NCBI RefSeq assembly: GCF_037975245.1
Contig: NC_092565.1
Span: 18,763,999 to 18,827,998, forward strand
Direction: 5' to 3'
Source: Apostichopus japonicus
Taxonomy: Eukaryota > Echinodermata > Holothuroidea > Aspidochirotida > Stichopodidae
DNA length: 64,000 nucleotides
The position numbers and the translations under genes were made by a program. The notes beneath the pieces are model-generated. The model ran no database searches. It had not been told where the DNA came from and saw only the letters and a list, made by a program, of their open reading frames with translations. The number at the start of each line of letters is the position of its first letter. The first letter of the stretch is position 1. This document shows positions 1 through 12,299 of this stretch, piece after piece.

Positions 1-99
1 TTTTTAGATCCTCCTGCAAATAGGAACTCGTGAACAAGCCTCATTGGCTTATCAAAGCCGCAAGCTGACCGAAGTCAGTCTCTTAGATTCATATTTAAC

Positions 100-216
100 G
101 TCCATGATTATGAATTGTCAATTGTCAACAACTCTGTAACTGGACGACAGATATTAATCTGGAGTGACCTTATGATTGGAAGGCACCGGCGTTAACCACT
201 GAGCTAACACTCCTTA
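100..216 (-). repeat. tRNA-derived SINE relic
   Basis: On the minus strand, 216-171 reads TTAGCTCAGTGGTTAACGCC, a good polymerase III A box, followed by an anticodon-arm-like stretch. The expected B box (GGTTCGANTCC) is lost. It is therefore a truncated SINE or tRNA-like relic and not a tRNA gene. The rest of 1-1040 shows nothing I can identify. Confidence 0.45.
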
Positions 217-1062
217 TGATAGTCGAAAAAATGTTAGCAAACTTTTTTTTACAAATGAAATGGATTGAAAAAGGAGTGCTGGATGAAAAAAAAATTGCAA
301 TGTTATAGGATGTGAGATAGAGCGTGGTTTTAATGAAAGTGGCACATCTTTGATCTTGAAAAAGAGGGGGAAAAATCTGCATTAAATGGGTCCTGCCTAG
401 TTAGCATGCTGAAAATTACTATACAGTTGCTGAAAGAACTTTACAGGAAGCTTAATGCTACAAATTAATTCCCAGATTCTGGAGAGGGTCCAACTTGTAA
501 ACCAAAATTGCAAAGTCTGAAATTGCTATGTAAGTGATAGCCAAATGGGAGGCAACAACCAAACCTTTCCTACGTGTGATAAACAATTTTCCCAACCTGC
601 TATGGAAATTATTATTTCCAGAGGATTGGAAGATATCAAATATTATGTTTCTTCAAAATCAGAACTCAACATTTTGAGCAAGTCTAATTTTGATATCATT
701 TAAAGATATATGGTCTTCTTAATTTATTAAATATTTCTTTCTAATTGTGAGTTTTTTTGATATATATTTTTTTTGATAGATGCTCAATCTGAAATCTTGA
801 AGTTCTTAATATGACCTAATGCTACCATGGGTGAAATAGGGGGCAGTATTCTGTTTGCATTCAACTTAAAAATGTAAAAAGAAACAGGTTTCACTTCCTG
901 TGGTGCAATAACATAAAAAAAATATTATGACTTTTGTTTTTTCATAAAAGAACCTGAAGGTAGTCTCAGTGTGTTGTCTGATTTGTCTGATCATCGGCCG
1001 TTCGTTACTTTCTAAATACCAGAATGCTTTGCAAAATGGACTACACATGTGCCAATATGTAT

Positions 1063-1433
1063 AGCAGTTGAAGGCATTGAAGACTCGCCCCAAACCGCGT
1101 GTCACGCTCTGAAAAAGTTAACATTCCGTTGCTTGCAAGTGAAGTTTTCTGCTTGTTGCTACAAAATGCAGACAGTAATGAAACATGATACCTTGTTATC
1201 TTTAGCTGGACCTGAGATATCCATCGCTGTATCGTTTGTACACTGTGCTGTGGGTATTGGCCACAGCTGTATGTACTGACTGTACACTAGTGTCTAATTA
1301 CCAAAGGTAGCAAGCTGTGTGCGTATTTTCTAGGATCGATGGTGGTGTCTAACACTTCTGTTACACCTCATTCGAAACTAGGTCAGATTACCGGCATTAG
1401 ACATTTCTTTTTGCGAGAGTCTTCACACCCTTT
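1063..1433 (-). mobile_element. MITE copy 1 (TTAA family), inverted
   Basis: This segment is the reverse complement of 38164-38523, with high similarity along about 360 bp. It has end motifs GTGTGAAGACTCG on one side and TTGAAGACTCG on the other. The flanking TTAA seen at copy 2 has decayed here. It has no coding capacity. Confidence 0.8.
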
Positions 1434-1583
1434 ACAGGATACAAAACCATAGCATTTTCTTTACTTTATCAGAAATTAAATTCATAAACCTGAAGAAAGG
1501 ACCCACAGAAATTTTGAATTGCAAAAGACTCTGTGTCATAAATACTTCAGATCTCTTTGTTTTCTGTTTTGTTTTTTCCTCAG

Positions 1584-4500
1584 ATGTTTGAGTCAGATGG
1601 CTCTGTGATGGTCTTTTGGTATGCATTACCTGCAGCTGAATCTACTCAAGGTCTGTTAGTTATAATTAATTGATTATCAGAAAAATGATCCAGTAAAGAA
1701 CTCATTTATTGATTAGAAAATTGATGTTTGCAAATGATTTGTTGTTTAGTTTACTACAACATAAACATGAGAATATGCACAAAGCCCTTTTGAAAATCTC
1801 AACCACAGTAGTGAATACTTTATTTTATTGTCTACAGCCAGAAGCATGGTTGGAAAACCTTGCGAACCAAACGGATGCGAGGGCGTTGTGGTCAAGTGGT
1901 TAAGGCAGTGGACTTGTGATCTAAGGATTACAGGTTCGAGCCCTGGCCAGATCATTGCGTTGTGTCCTTGGGCAAGGGGCTTTATCTCCATTGCCTCTCT
2001 TCACCCAGGTGTATAAATGGGGACCTGCGAGGTAACTTGTAAATATAGTTGCGTGCGCCGGTTTGTGGCTGCACCCTATGGGAAGTCCCCCGGGGGACAC
2101 GTGGTTGTGGTGCACTATGGTGCCCCAGGAGAGATTGATTGAATTGTGCACACTTTGGTGTGTGGGTGTGACAAGTTACCAATGACCAGGGGTTAAGTTG
2201 TAAAGTCGTGTGAGGAGGCATTAGCCTCATAGAAGACTGTAAACATTCAACTTTAACTTTAACCAGAATAGTGGGAAATGTAGGGTCCTAGTGGGAATTC
2301 ACTGTACAAAAGAAAGTAGTAATAATAATGAGGGAAAAAAGATGGTAAAAGGTGTAGAGAATAGAATAGAATAGTGGGAAATGTAGGGTCCTAGTGGGAA
2401 TTCACTGTACAAAAGAAAGTAGTAATAATAATGAGGGAAAATAGATGGCAAAAGGTGTAGAGATCTGTGTCAAAATTAAAGATAGAGAGGATTGATCAGT
2501 AGAACAGTTCAGTTCAACAGTTCGTTTCATTGTTAAAAAAACAACCCTTTTTGTATCGGGATTGCTTGTTCATACACTATGTGACTAATAGCAGGAAATT
2601 GTCAATACTAGCAAACACGTTCACAGTGAAGTCAGTTAGGGTTTCCCTACTCAGGCTCGCAGTTGGTCTTAGCTCCGAATGCAATATTCATGTTTTACTT
2701 TAAAAGATTAAACGAACGATGAAAGGTGTTCTCCTGAGCTCATACGCCGGTCTGCAGTTGGTTCACGTTTTTTCTGATTTACTTTGCTTTTGTAGGCTTA
2801 CTCTTCACAAGGGGTATCGCAGTCTTACCGGACAATTTAATAGCCATTGGTGAGTCAGTTATCCTACGCATTTCTGTAGTACTTATTGCTTTATCAAATC
2901 ACGACAGTTAGAAACCGTAATGAAATGATTATCAGCCTAGCTGATATTATTTGTAGCCAACACATAACTGTCTGTGAAGCTGCATTTTGTATTTCACAGG
3001 AAGCTCTTGTCATTCTGGCAAAGCCCGATTTGCACATCAGTAGATATGCAGAAATCTAGCTTAGCCATGTATATATGGGAGTCCCAATCATTGAATAAAC
3101 ATCAGATTAATAGAGAAGTGAACCATTCAATAAAACCTATCAAAGCTTTGCTAAGTTATTTTTTTTTTTTTATTGCTAAGTTATTTTAAAGAACATTACT
3201 TTATACATAACAACAATTTTCTTGTTCAAATTCTTTGTCTGTCCTGCACTTTTTATGGACAGAAATCACAGATTTATGTTTTCAAGTGCCTGATCATTTC
3301 AGTAATGGTGGAAACTAGATGGCGGCAAATCCAATGCAAGCATCACCATGTTTGCTGAGGAAGCAGGACACTTCGCCCAACAACCATTTCGCCCAACTGC
3401 CATTTCGCCCAACCTTACCATTTCGCCCAACCAGCCTGGTCATTTCGCCTAACCAGCCTGGTCATTTCGCCCAACCAGCCTGGTCATTTCGCCCAACCAG
3501 CCTGGTCATTTCGCCCAACCAGCCTGGTCATTTCGCCCAACCAGTCTGGTCATTTCGCCCAACCTTGATTAAATATGATATTTCAAAAGGAAAACGTTCG
3601 GGAATTGTTAACGTTACAGGATACGAACCGAATATTAAGGAAACTTGAGGATTGATCAGTGTGTTAGGGGTTAGGTTTGATAGTAAACGTTCGAATATTA
3701 AGGAAACTTGAAGTCCTTTACTTTGTATAACTTTAGTAAGGAAACGTTCGGGAATTTTTAACGTTACAGGATACGAACCGAATATTAAGGAATCTTGAGG
3801 ATGGATCAGTGTTTTAGGGGTTAGGTTTGATGCTTTTTAGTCACTTCGCCCAACAACCATTTCACCGCCCAACAAACACAGGGGAATCGGTCTTCATAAA
3901 GACCTAGGTTTGATACTGTAGGTCTTTATGAAGACCGATTCCCCTGTGTTTGTATAATAATGTAACTTCCATTGTATGCGCAAACGCCTAAAGTAGTGTA
4001 ATCCTCCCATTATACCCGAAATAACTGCTCAGACTCCGATCGATATCGAGCGGACCTCATTTTTTTATTTACCTATTACGAAGTAACCTTACCCAAAATA
4101 AATCAAATTGAACTAGTGGAATAGAAAAAGTAATATTATTCTGACTGAATATTAGTAAAAATAAGGTTGGGCGAAATGACCATGCTGGTTGGGCGAAATG
4201 ACCAGGCTGGTTGGGCGAAGTGACCAGGCTGGTTGGGCGAAATGGCAGTTGGGCGAAATGGTTGTTGGGCGAAGTGACTAGAAAGCTTTGCTGACAGATG
4301 TTAATTTTTACGAATAAAATCAAGCGTCCTATTCTACACATATAAAGCCTGACAGAGGGCTTTGTTAATATCATAGTTAGGTTTCATATACCTTCAATTT
4401 CAACGAAAAATAAACCCATCTGAATCACCCTATGAATATTCAGCATACTTCTTCTCTCAAAGTTTTGGTCGTTAGGTTAAGACTAAACCACTTCTGCATG

Positions 4501-7038
4501 TACCATTCGATTGACTTCCAACGCAGGCTCGAAATTGTTATCCAAGGCTTAACATTTTTTCTTTTCAGGAACCCACTATGGTGGAATCCTAGTTTTCAGA
4601 GTGCCGAGCCAAGGAACGAACGTGACTCTTTGTCAAACCTTGAAATGTCATGACTACCCCATCACGGCAATAGCCACAGAGGGCGCTGTCATGGCCAGTG
4701 CTGACGATAGCGGAGGAATCACGGTTTGGGAGACGGTTCAGGACCAGGTTGGAAGAGTAGCTAAAATAAATGGAGGAGGGTAAGAGATGACTCCGAACAG
4801 TTTTAATTTGAAAAGTTTTTTTTTTACTAAAAGTGATTTAACAACAATTCTGTTCAATTCTTACAAATATGTTATTCAGACACTTTTGTTATATTATTAT
4901 TGTTAAGCCCATAAAAGCTTTTTCAAACACTGTTTAAATATAATTAAAGTTGTTTTGATTATTTGAAATTAAATTTCAATACTTAATCTAATGAACTGCT
5001 TGGTAATCCACAGAATGTTCCCAGTTTAAAGTAAAATGCCACTAAATAGCATAATATCAGAGTAGATGCAGTTCATTACCAGGAGAAGACAAAGCAATTT
5101 TTTTATTTATTTATCAATTTTATTTACTATAAAAAAAACTTGATATGTCGTTAAGTATATGAGTTTTAAGCATATGTTACCAGAAGTGCAGGGCCAAGGA
5201 ACCATGCCTTCTCCTGCGATGGTAGGCCAAGGAACCATGCCTTCTGTTATTGTAGGCCAAGGGAAAATGCCTTCTGTAATTGTAGGTCAAGGGACCATGC
5301 CTTCTCCTGCAATTGCAGAACTTTTAATGGAATATCGGCAGAAAGGAGTTAGCTCATGAAACAGGGCAAGTTCTTTTGCAAGTATAAATAAATATATAAA
5401 TTCAATCTTTTATGTATTTATTTATTTTTATTCTTTAGATCATCATGCACATCCCTGGTGGTCTACAAACAGATGGTGATTGCTGGTTATGGTTCGGGCC
5501 ATATCAGGATATTTGATGCATTCAAAGCCACCATGATGGTGGAGGTCTGCGCCCATGCCAGGTGGATCCATGCTATTGATTTAGCTCCAGACAGTGGTCT
5601 GGTAAGTAAGACGTTTAATTCTATGCATGTCATTAAAAGATCGCTTTGTTGTTTCATTCGACCAATACGCTCGTAGCTGCAAAGTTGTGAAGAGGAAACT
5701 GTTAACCATTACTTCTCTTCTAAAAGTTCCCCTTTGGCAAAAACCTAGACTACAGTCATCCTTTCTCTGCTCTTACCTTCCCTCCTAAAACCAAGTATGT
5801 GGAAATAATAGTTCTCAAATTCTGGACATTCATATTAATATTAACAAAATCTTTACTTCTTGTTTGATAGCTGGTGTCAACTTCTGAAGACACTTTTGTT
5901 AGAGTCTGGTCCATACTGAAGAAGCAAGATGACGTTCATGTAAGATGTGACATCATGTTTAATCATTATTGCCAAATCATGTGGTATATCATTTATTCAT
6001 GTTTATTTTATAAGAGATAAACTGCATCATAAAGTAAAGTATTTTTTCTCATAACAGTTTGGTGGACTTGAGAAATCAATCATTTATCTTGTCAAATACA
6101 ATTTCAGACACACGTCTCATTATTGCTGATGTTTGCAATTTGTGTTAGTCAAATGTCACACAAGTTCTTATCATGCTGGTTTTTGCAGCATTTGTGACAA
6201 ACAAAGTGGTCTATCTGCATAAGTTCACATGTACCCTACACGTACCTGTGTTGTGTGTACCTTGCCACAATGTTGGTGGGCAAACACTACCCCTCACAAA
6301 TGCACTGTATCATTTATCCTCTTCGTGTTGTGTCAAACATATTGTCATTGTGTGCTAGAGTTAAAGTGTTTGTGAAAGGCAGTGTTACTTACCTGCTTAT
6401 GTTAACTTGTACTAGGTGTCTCCATGTTGGTATGTCAAGGTATAAAGTGTTTGTTAGAGGCAGTGTTACATACCTGCTTATATGTGTCCTACACATAACT
6501 TGTGTTAGGTGTCTCCATGTTGGTATACCAAGGTAAAAAGTGTTTATGAGAGACAAATTGATATACGTATGTATGTATGTGTACTCTAAGGTACCAAGCC
6601 AAGGAACAAATGTCCCTCTTTGGGGAAGCCTTGAAATAACATTACTGTGCTCGTACCCTATCACAATAGTAGCAACGGAGGGCAACGTCACGGCCAGTGC
6701 TGACCATTGTGAGTGAACCACTGTGTGTGTGTCATGGACCTGAACCAGATTAGAAGAGTAGTTTAAATAAATAGAGGAGGGTAAGAGATGACTTTGAAGA
6801 ATTTGATAAAAGTTGAAATATACTTGTTATTACAGAAAGGATGAAATTTTTCAATCGCCGATATCTTTGCATTAAATTGCTTGACGTTGTATTTCTATTG
6901 CAGATCCAGCTAGAGCACACAGAAAAGATACAAGATACACAGCTGACTGGTGTACAATTCTTGGATCCCAACGGACAATCTTTCAGTGTCTCTGGTTACG
7001 ACTCCAACGTGCTCAATCATTTCACCAAAGTGAATTGA
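1584..7038 (+). CDS. WDR54: WD repeat-containing protein 54 orthologue (3' six coding exons)
   Basis: Six exons join in frame: 1584-1650, 2796-2849, 4569-4779, 5439-5601, 5871-5939 and 6904-7038 (TGA at 7036-7038). Together they give 232 aa. All introns are GT-AG and the phases agree (0/1, 1/1, 1/2, 2/0, 0/0). The exons read as WD40 blades: MFESDGSVMVFWYAL, then GILVFRVPSQG, ITAIATEGAVMASADDSGG, AGYGSGHIRIFDA, STSEDTFVRVW and GVQFLDPNGQSFSVSGYD. This order and the closing SGYD segment are characteristic of WDR54, a small beta-propeller scaffold protein. Human WDR54 is about 334 aa, so roughly the first 95-100 residues are missing; no upstream exon is recognisable in 1-1583, so they probably lie off-window. 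The first exon opens with an in-phase ATG, but family length argues that it is internal. Intron 2 carries a foldback element, and the last intron carries a decayed copy of exon 3 (6591-6814). The family match is strong; exon borders are inferred. Confidence 0.93.
1882..2262 (+). mobile_element. tRNA-derived SINE
   Basis: The head has a polymerase III A box (TGGTCAAGTGGTTAAGGC, 1890-1907) and a B box (GGTTCGAGCCC, 1932-1942) at tRNA-like spacing. About 300 bp of unrelated body follows, ending in a short CTTTAA-rich repeat tail near 2248-2262. The acceptor stem does not close, so this is not a functional tRNA gene. It lies in intron 1 of WDR54. Confidence 0.7.
2266..2462. repeat. 103-bp tandem duplication
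   Basis: Two nearly identical units with a period of 103 bp begin GAATAGTGGGAAATG at 2266 and 2369. They differ at only a few bases, so the duplication is recent. They sit directly after the SINE tail. Confidence 0.9.
3359..4286. mobile_element. Foldback-type DNA element with tandem-repeat arms
   Basis: The left arm (about 3367-3566) is an array of 22-bp units CATTTCGCCCAACCAGCCTG. The right arm (about 4166-4280) carries the same unit in inverted orientation. Both arms start with CACTTCGCCCAACAACC (right arm read on the minus strand). The octamer TTTGCTGA lies on both sides (3351-3358 and 4287-4294) and is a plausible 8-bp target duplication. The interior holds a direct duplication (about 3586-3686 and 3737-3834), a solitary terminal motif at 3838 and a perfect hairpin. 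No transposase frame is present. It lies in WDR54 intron 2. Confidence 0.75.
3872..3953. repeat. Perfect 35-bp inverted repeat (hairpin)
   Basis: Arms 3872-3906 and 3919-3953 are exact reverse complements separated by 12 bp. The arms begin ACAAACACAGGGG. The hairpin lies inside the foldback element. Confidence 0.95.
5159..5356 (+). repeat. In-frame peptide-coding minisatellite in WDR54 intron 3
   Basis: Four units of about 30-33 bp encode GQGTMPSPAMV, GQGTMPSVIV, GQGKMPSVIV and GQGTMPSPAIA within an open frame of 66 codons. The unit length is a multiple of three and the frame stays open. It could be a cassette exon or simply a codon-length minisatellite. WDR54 homologues have no such insertion at this point (between KINGG and SSCTSL), so a coding role is doubtful. 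Confidence 0.6.
6364..6545. repeat. Two-copy degenerate tandem repeat
   Basis: Blocks at about 6364-6447 and 6448-6545 share AAAGTGTTTGT, GGCAGTGTTAC, TACCTGCTTAT and GGTGTCTCCATGTTGGTAT in the same order. The repeat lies in the last intron of WDR54. Confidence 0.7.
6591..6814 (+). pseudogene. Decayed duplicate of WDR54 exon 3
   Basis: The segment aligns with 4601-4816: CCAAGCCAAGGAAC, ACGGCCAGTGCTGACC and the donor region GGAGGAGGGTAAGAGATGAC are all recognisable. It continues past the splice donor into copied intron sequence, so it is a genomic duplication and not a retrocopy. Frameshifts and stops break the frame. It lies in the last intron of WDR54, about 2 kb from its source. Confidence 0.85.
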
Positions 7039-7200
7039 AGATGCTTTTGCAGTTTGTCCTTCAATGGTCATCAATAGTAACAGCCGACGCATTTCTTTTT
7101 GCAAACGTTTTTAGAAGGGGGCGGGAGGATTTGAAATCAGCTTTAACATTCAATGTATTCAAAAATGTTATATATCTGAAGATAAATATATATATAACTA

Positions 7201-7206
7201 AATAAA
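7201..7206 (+). terminator. Candidate poly(A) signal of WDR54
   Basis: AATAAA lies about 160 nt after the WDR54 stop codon, in A/T-rich sequence. A second candidate AATAAA lies near 8383. Which one is used cannot be told from sequence. Confidence 0.5.
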
Positions 7207-10029
7207 GTCATAGGGCAGTATGATGTAATTAGAAGACCTGGTTGCAGAACAGTGAACCAGTGACTGTATAGCATTGTTTTCCTGTTTGTTCTCATATAGA
7301 AGCCACTGTTAACTTTATCTTTCTAATTCCCCCCCCCCCCACCCTCTCCCCATCCCCTGAATTGCTAGATGACAATTCAACACGCTAAAATATATCATCT
7401 TGTGTTTAAGATTGCATTTTTGATTAATATTACCAGCTGGTTAATGCTAATTGTCAGATTACTGTCTGCCCATTCCCTGTGGAATTTTCTTCACGGTAAT
7501 GCAAGTTGTTACTAATTGTAAGCCCTCTGCCTTTCCCCGCCATCATTTTAAGATCCCTCCAGCTGGCCAACCTCCATATCAAATATCTGATGCTAGTGCA
7601 GCCACTGTCTTTCATCAAAGTAATAGCTAACAGAACCCTTCTTATAGTAGTAGTACTGATGACAGTACTCGAATGGTTTCATTCAATTTTATGACAAAGT
7701 GAAAAACGTATTTACAAGTCAGTCGCTGTTTTCATGTTAGATTCTTATCAGCCATGTGACTTATATAGAGTAAAGCTTAACTATTTCCATTGGTATTTTT
7801 ATGTGAAAGTGCCTACAATGTTGTTCTACTCTGTGTTTTAATTATATTTTACAAATTAATTGGAAAGAGTGATAGTTAAGACAGTGAAAGACATTCCAAA
7901 TTACAATTTGAGGCTAACTTAACAAAACTTATACTACATCACACCTTGAAGTTTACAAAAATTATACCTTGACATCCTGTTTAACTTATAAATTTAAGAA
8001 ATTCATAACTGTTATATCTTACCTTATTTTGTTCATTTGCTTTTTTTATGTGTGCTTATAAAAACTGAAGCCTGTCTTTAGAGTATACAATCAAACTGAT
8101 GCAAAAACCACACAAAGGTACTGTTCCTTTGGCTACCTTGTGTCACAATAATTTTAATTCTTCAAATCTGTTTAAATTTGCATATAAGATTCTAGACAAA
8201 GATAGTTATTGTCATGGATTAACTAGGCTAAATCTATTTGAATCCCTTTGATTAAGTTATTCTCTGCAGTGTAAGTCCCCCCCCCCCTTTTGTTGATTGT
8301 AAAGTCTTTATAAAGTTACCTATAAACAGTATTGTTCAATTTTAAATCACTGCTAGGGTTGTATTTAATTTTTACCAAAATTCAATAAAATATAGTTTAT
8401 CTTCCTCTTACCCGCCCATCTCACCCTCCCCCCCCCCCCCCCTAACCCTTGGCCTCTGTTCATTCATCTTTGAAATTCCTCTGGTTATGTTTTAGCATTT
8501 ACATAGAAAAATTTAAATCAATTTATTGTGTTTTGCTTGCTAATTAATTAGATGCAAAGTTACCTTGATAATCATGTATTCTTGTTTCTTATCTTTGTTT
8601 ATATATGTATGGAGGGAGTAAAATATTTGTGTACTTAATATATCACTTTTGTTAAACTGCTATGTTTATTCTATATTCTGTACTTACCTCCTGCCACCAA
8701 AATTGGAAGGAGCTTGTGTGCATTCATTGTGTATGTCGTTACGCCATATGTCGTATGTCTTTACATGTGGCATTACGTATGTCAATACATTGTGTATGTC
8801 GTGTCGAACATTGAAGCGATGATCATGTTTTGTAGAATGTGCAATCTCTGTTTATCAGCTCAACATAAATTTAAAAAAATAAATAAGTAAATGTTTGCCA
8901 TGTTTACAAAAATGCATGAATTGATTTTTGTATTTCTTTGAGATCTCAGAACAAGTTATTTCATGTACCTGATTAAAGAAACCCTTCGCCCTCGAACATA
9001 GTGTATGTGCTCAAGGCACCTTGTTAAACCAAGGTTTCCCCCCATTAATTCCCCATTCCATTGACACAGCATGACTCAATGGAGGTGCAACTTTCCTCAG
9101 GCTCTCACATCTCATCTTCACCTCTCTCTCTGCCTCCCTCTTTTCCTGAGGCAGGCAAGCAAGTGAAAATAGTATAGCTGCAGTGTTTCCAATTCCACCG
9201 TTAGTTCACGTTAGTCCAAAACTAGATTCACTATATGGAAGAGTTGACTTTACAATCCTTTCCTAGTGTCGATAGTTTTATTTGATCCGATAGGCCAATA
9301 GATTGAAAATGTCTATCCACTTACAGACTATCCAAAAATATGCTAGAAAGTAAATTAATGGTCACTATAGTTCCAACCTTAGCAGGCAGTTTACAATCAC
9401 TGACAAAATGAGAATTTTCTTCGATTTGACAATATAACTGGAATCGATGTCTGGGAATGCACCTCGAAGGATATGATTCGCAGAATCTCAAGGAAAGTAA
9501 TTTTGGGACATTTTAAGCACTTTTTTTTTAACATGGTCAATTTTGCTGACAATGAGTATATGACCTTTTTGGCCATGGGTGTACCCCAAAAGTTGAGCAT
9601 TCTGAAATCGATTTAAAACAAATTCAAAGACAATTACTTCCCTGGAGTTCATGACCTCACAAATTATTCACAGACAGAAAGGAATGTATATAAGACATGT
9701 ATGTCAGTGACGTAACATGGATACATTAAACTGCTTATGGCCACGTCTCTGCACCACAATCACACTTCACCTCCTGTGCAAGTTTATATTAATTTAGCCG
9801 TGTAATCTTTCTTTGAAATGTGTTCATAAATAGCGCCGTTTCCTTCGTTCTGGGAACTGAAATAGCGCCCTCGAAATGAAAAGTTTCCCGTGGCGATAGG
9901 TTAAAGACACTTTTTTTTTTTCTATAAAGGGATTTTTTGACGGGTAGGTGATTTTTTAAGACTATAATTAATAAAATTAAGAACGAATTAATGATCTCAT
10001 CCATCACCAGGACCCAGATCAATTAAAGA
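7207..10029. other. 3' flank of WDR54, no gene recognised
   Basis: A/T-rich sequence with poly-C tracts (7329-7340, 8279-8287, 8429-8442) and short GTATGTCGT-like repeats (about 8728-8805). I see no exon-like coding pattern. The open frames on both strands here match nothing I know. Confidence 0.5.
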
Positions 10030-10539
10030 CAACTTGTACCGAGATCGCCAGCGAAAAGGATCCCTGTATTTTCTGGAGGAAGGTTAGCAGTCCCGGAAAC
10101 GACCCGGAAACCAAAAAAGCTAACTTATTAACAATAACCCGTCCGCCCAAATTTATCTCCTTTGAAAAACGTTTCCTAGCATTTTCGACATTCCCACCAA
10201 CCCGAACTACGATAATGCCTTCATAATCTACATTGATACTCCTATCAACTCCAATCCGAGTTACTTTATTCCATATTTTAACGACATTCCTCTTCAAGGG
10301 AATGAAATTACCACCATATTGCTCTTATTGATAAGAACCTAGCATTCGCTAACACAGAACTGTTCCTCTCTTTGTCATGACGGTGTTAGCTATTTTATGC
10401 TTGAATATTGTCCTGTTAGTTTTCTCGTAAATACAATAAATTGTCTCCTTTGATCACGCTTGTCTCAGGTCCAAAAAGTCAACTTTAAATCCCATCTTCA
10501 GAATTAAGGAAATTGTCAAAATCAGTTTCCAAACAAAGA

Positions 10540-10760
10540 CCACACAACCGATCATTTTCTCAATTGTGATAAAGCTTTCCACAAAACCAGGCATAATGGT
10601 CTCCGCTTTATACTTCTAAACTATAAGTTTCCCATTCAGACTAATTAGACTTCTTTCCTTCTATCTCCACGGCCGTTCAATGAAAATTAACTTTAATTGT
10701 ATAAGCTCCAATCCCGTTGAGCCCATAGCTGTTACTGCACAAGGCCTTAGTGTCAGGGAA
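10540..10760 (+). pseudogene. Non-LTR reverse transcriptase relic
   Basis: Plus-strand translation gives DKAFHKTRHNGLRFILLNYK, resembling the jockey/CR1-type RT segment with a D-K-x-F-x-K-x-x-H-x-G-L core. After a +1 shift it gives LLSFYLHGRSMKINFN and ISSNPVEPIAVTAQGLS, which fits the following RT block. Stops and at least one frameshift break it. Sequence from about 10030 may be further decayed upstream parts of the same element. Confidence 0.5.
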
Positions 10761-10944
10761 GGGGGGGGGGGGTACAAGCCTGAGCGAATCTGCTCCTGCA
10801 GGTTGGCAACAGTTTTTAAAACAAACCAAAAACAGACTATTAAATACATTGGTATGGGTAAGAAGACAAGCAATTTACACAGATTGGAAGTAATCTTTAA
10901 ATATTCGAACTCCAATGGAACGAAACTGGGAGGATGAGGGTACA

Positions 10945-11075
10945 GAGCTGGGGGGGGGGGGGTGAATAGGAAGCGGAAGGAGGAAGGGAAGGGCTGATGA
11001 GGGGAGGAGAAGAGAAGGGAGGAGAAGAAAATGGGAATAAGAAGGAAAGGGAGGGGTGAGGAAGAAGAGAGTATA
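10945..11075. repeat. Purine-rich tract (poly-G and GGA/GAA)
   Basis: A G-run followed by more than 100 bp of almost pure purine on the plus strand. It could form triplex DNA; no coding signal. Confidence 0.7.
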
Positions 11076-12299
11076 TAGACCTATATCCGTATCCTGAACA
11101 GGGATTTAACACAGCAAGATACCTCGGCCATTGTTCGTTACATTCCACTTCCTAAAGATACCATATAGCCTCTCAAGTGTTTCTTTTTGGTGAAATCATG
11201 AGCACTGTCTGCCTATTTCTCAGTTGAGAACGTAGTGGTTTTATATAATGGCTACTCTGGTATGCTGTTCACTCAGGGAACAACTCCCTGGTCAACGTTA
11301 AGTAATCACGCCCGACACAATCCTGGACTACTTTCGCTGATGCCACCGCTCACAGAGAACCGCATGTGAACAGCACGAGATACTCCTTTGTAAACCGGTA
11401 TACCGGTAACTTATTATAGTACGGCGGCCGAGAAGTTGTAGTAAGCTTAACTTAGCGTTAGACATAATAACCAATGGAAGTTCATTGTGAAGAAATCGAT
11501 CCCAAAGCAATTTATACAAAGGAAGTAGATGTACTTGTGCAAAGTGTCCTATAGCCATACGATTGCCATCCTGTTCGAAACGCTTTTTAAATTGCATTGG
11601 TTATTTTCACAGCCATAGTAGTCACAGCAGCAATTTAAATAGAGGGTGTTTAGAAATCACACTGACATTGAACGCATTGGAGGTGTTTAACCCGGTCGTA
11701 CGTGACCCTTTCTTCTTTTTATAAGAACGTGGGCAAAGCTCAATTAAACAGCAGCTATAGTATTCACTATTACAACTATCACATAAGGTTAGTTTGGGCT
11801 ACCGTAGTCCCGGAGGACCATGTATTGCAAACAGTAAACTTGTCCATTCTCTCTGATCGTCTGCATATATTGCGGGAACATTTGACATACTCATGGGCGT
11901 TGTTTAATTGGCCAATTTGTTTACATTGAAGACTATAGAAATGGTGCGATTTGGAAACGATAGAACAATCTTGTAAAAAAAAAAAATATTCGATTTTTGC
12001 ATTTAGCTTTTTGCCGACTTGTGAGCAGACGGTGAGTTATTTTACATACAACTGAAAGGTATTTAACTTTCATTAAGGCCTATAGCCTAGGTCTGAGATA
12101 CCGGTGATTGGATTATGAATTAAAAAAAAAGACTTTTTAACTTAGGTCATAATTAGTAAGTAGCTTACTTTGATATTTTTAGAAGTAGGCACAGACTGCA
12201 CAAAGAATGAATTATCTTACTTTATGTGGTTGTAAACTTGCACAAGTGATAGCTAGACAGGCTGTTACTAGCTGATAAAATTATGAGATAACATTAGCC

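Noticed and set aside
1882-1957. tRNA gene (A and B boxes present)
   Set aside because: The acceptor arm does not pair and a long unrelated body with a repeat tail follows, so it is a SINE head.
9397-10297. Minus-strand open frames near 9.4-10.3 kb
   Set aside because: No known motif; the downstream plus-strand reverse transcriptase relic suggests decayed LINE sequence.
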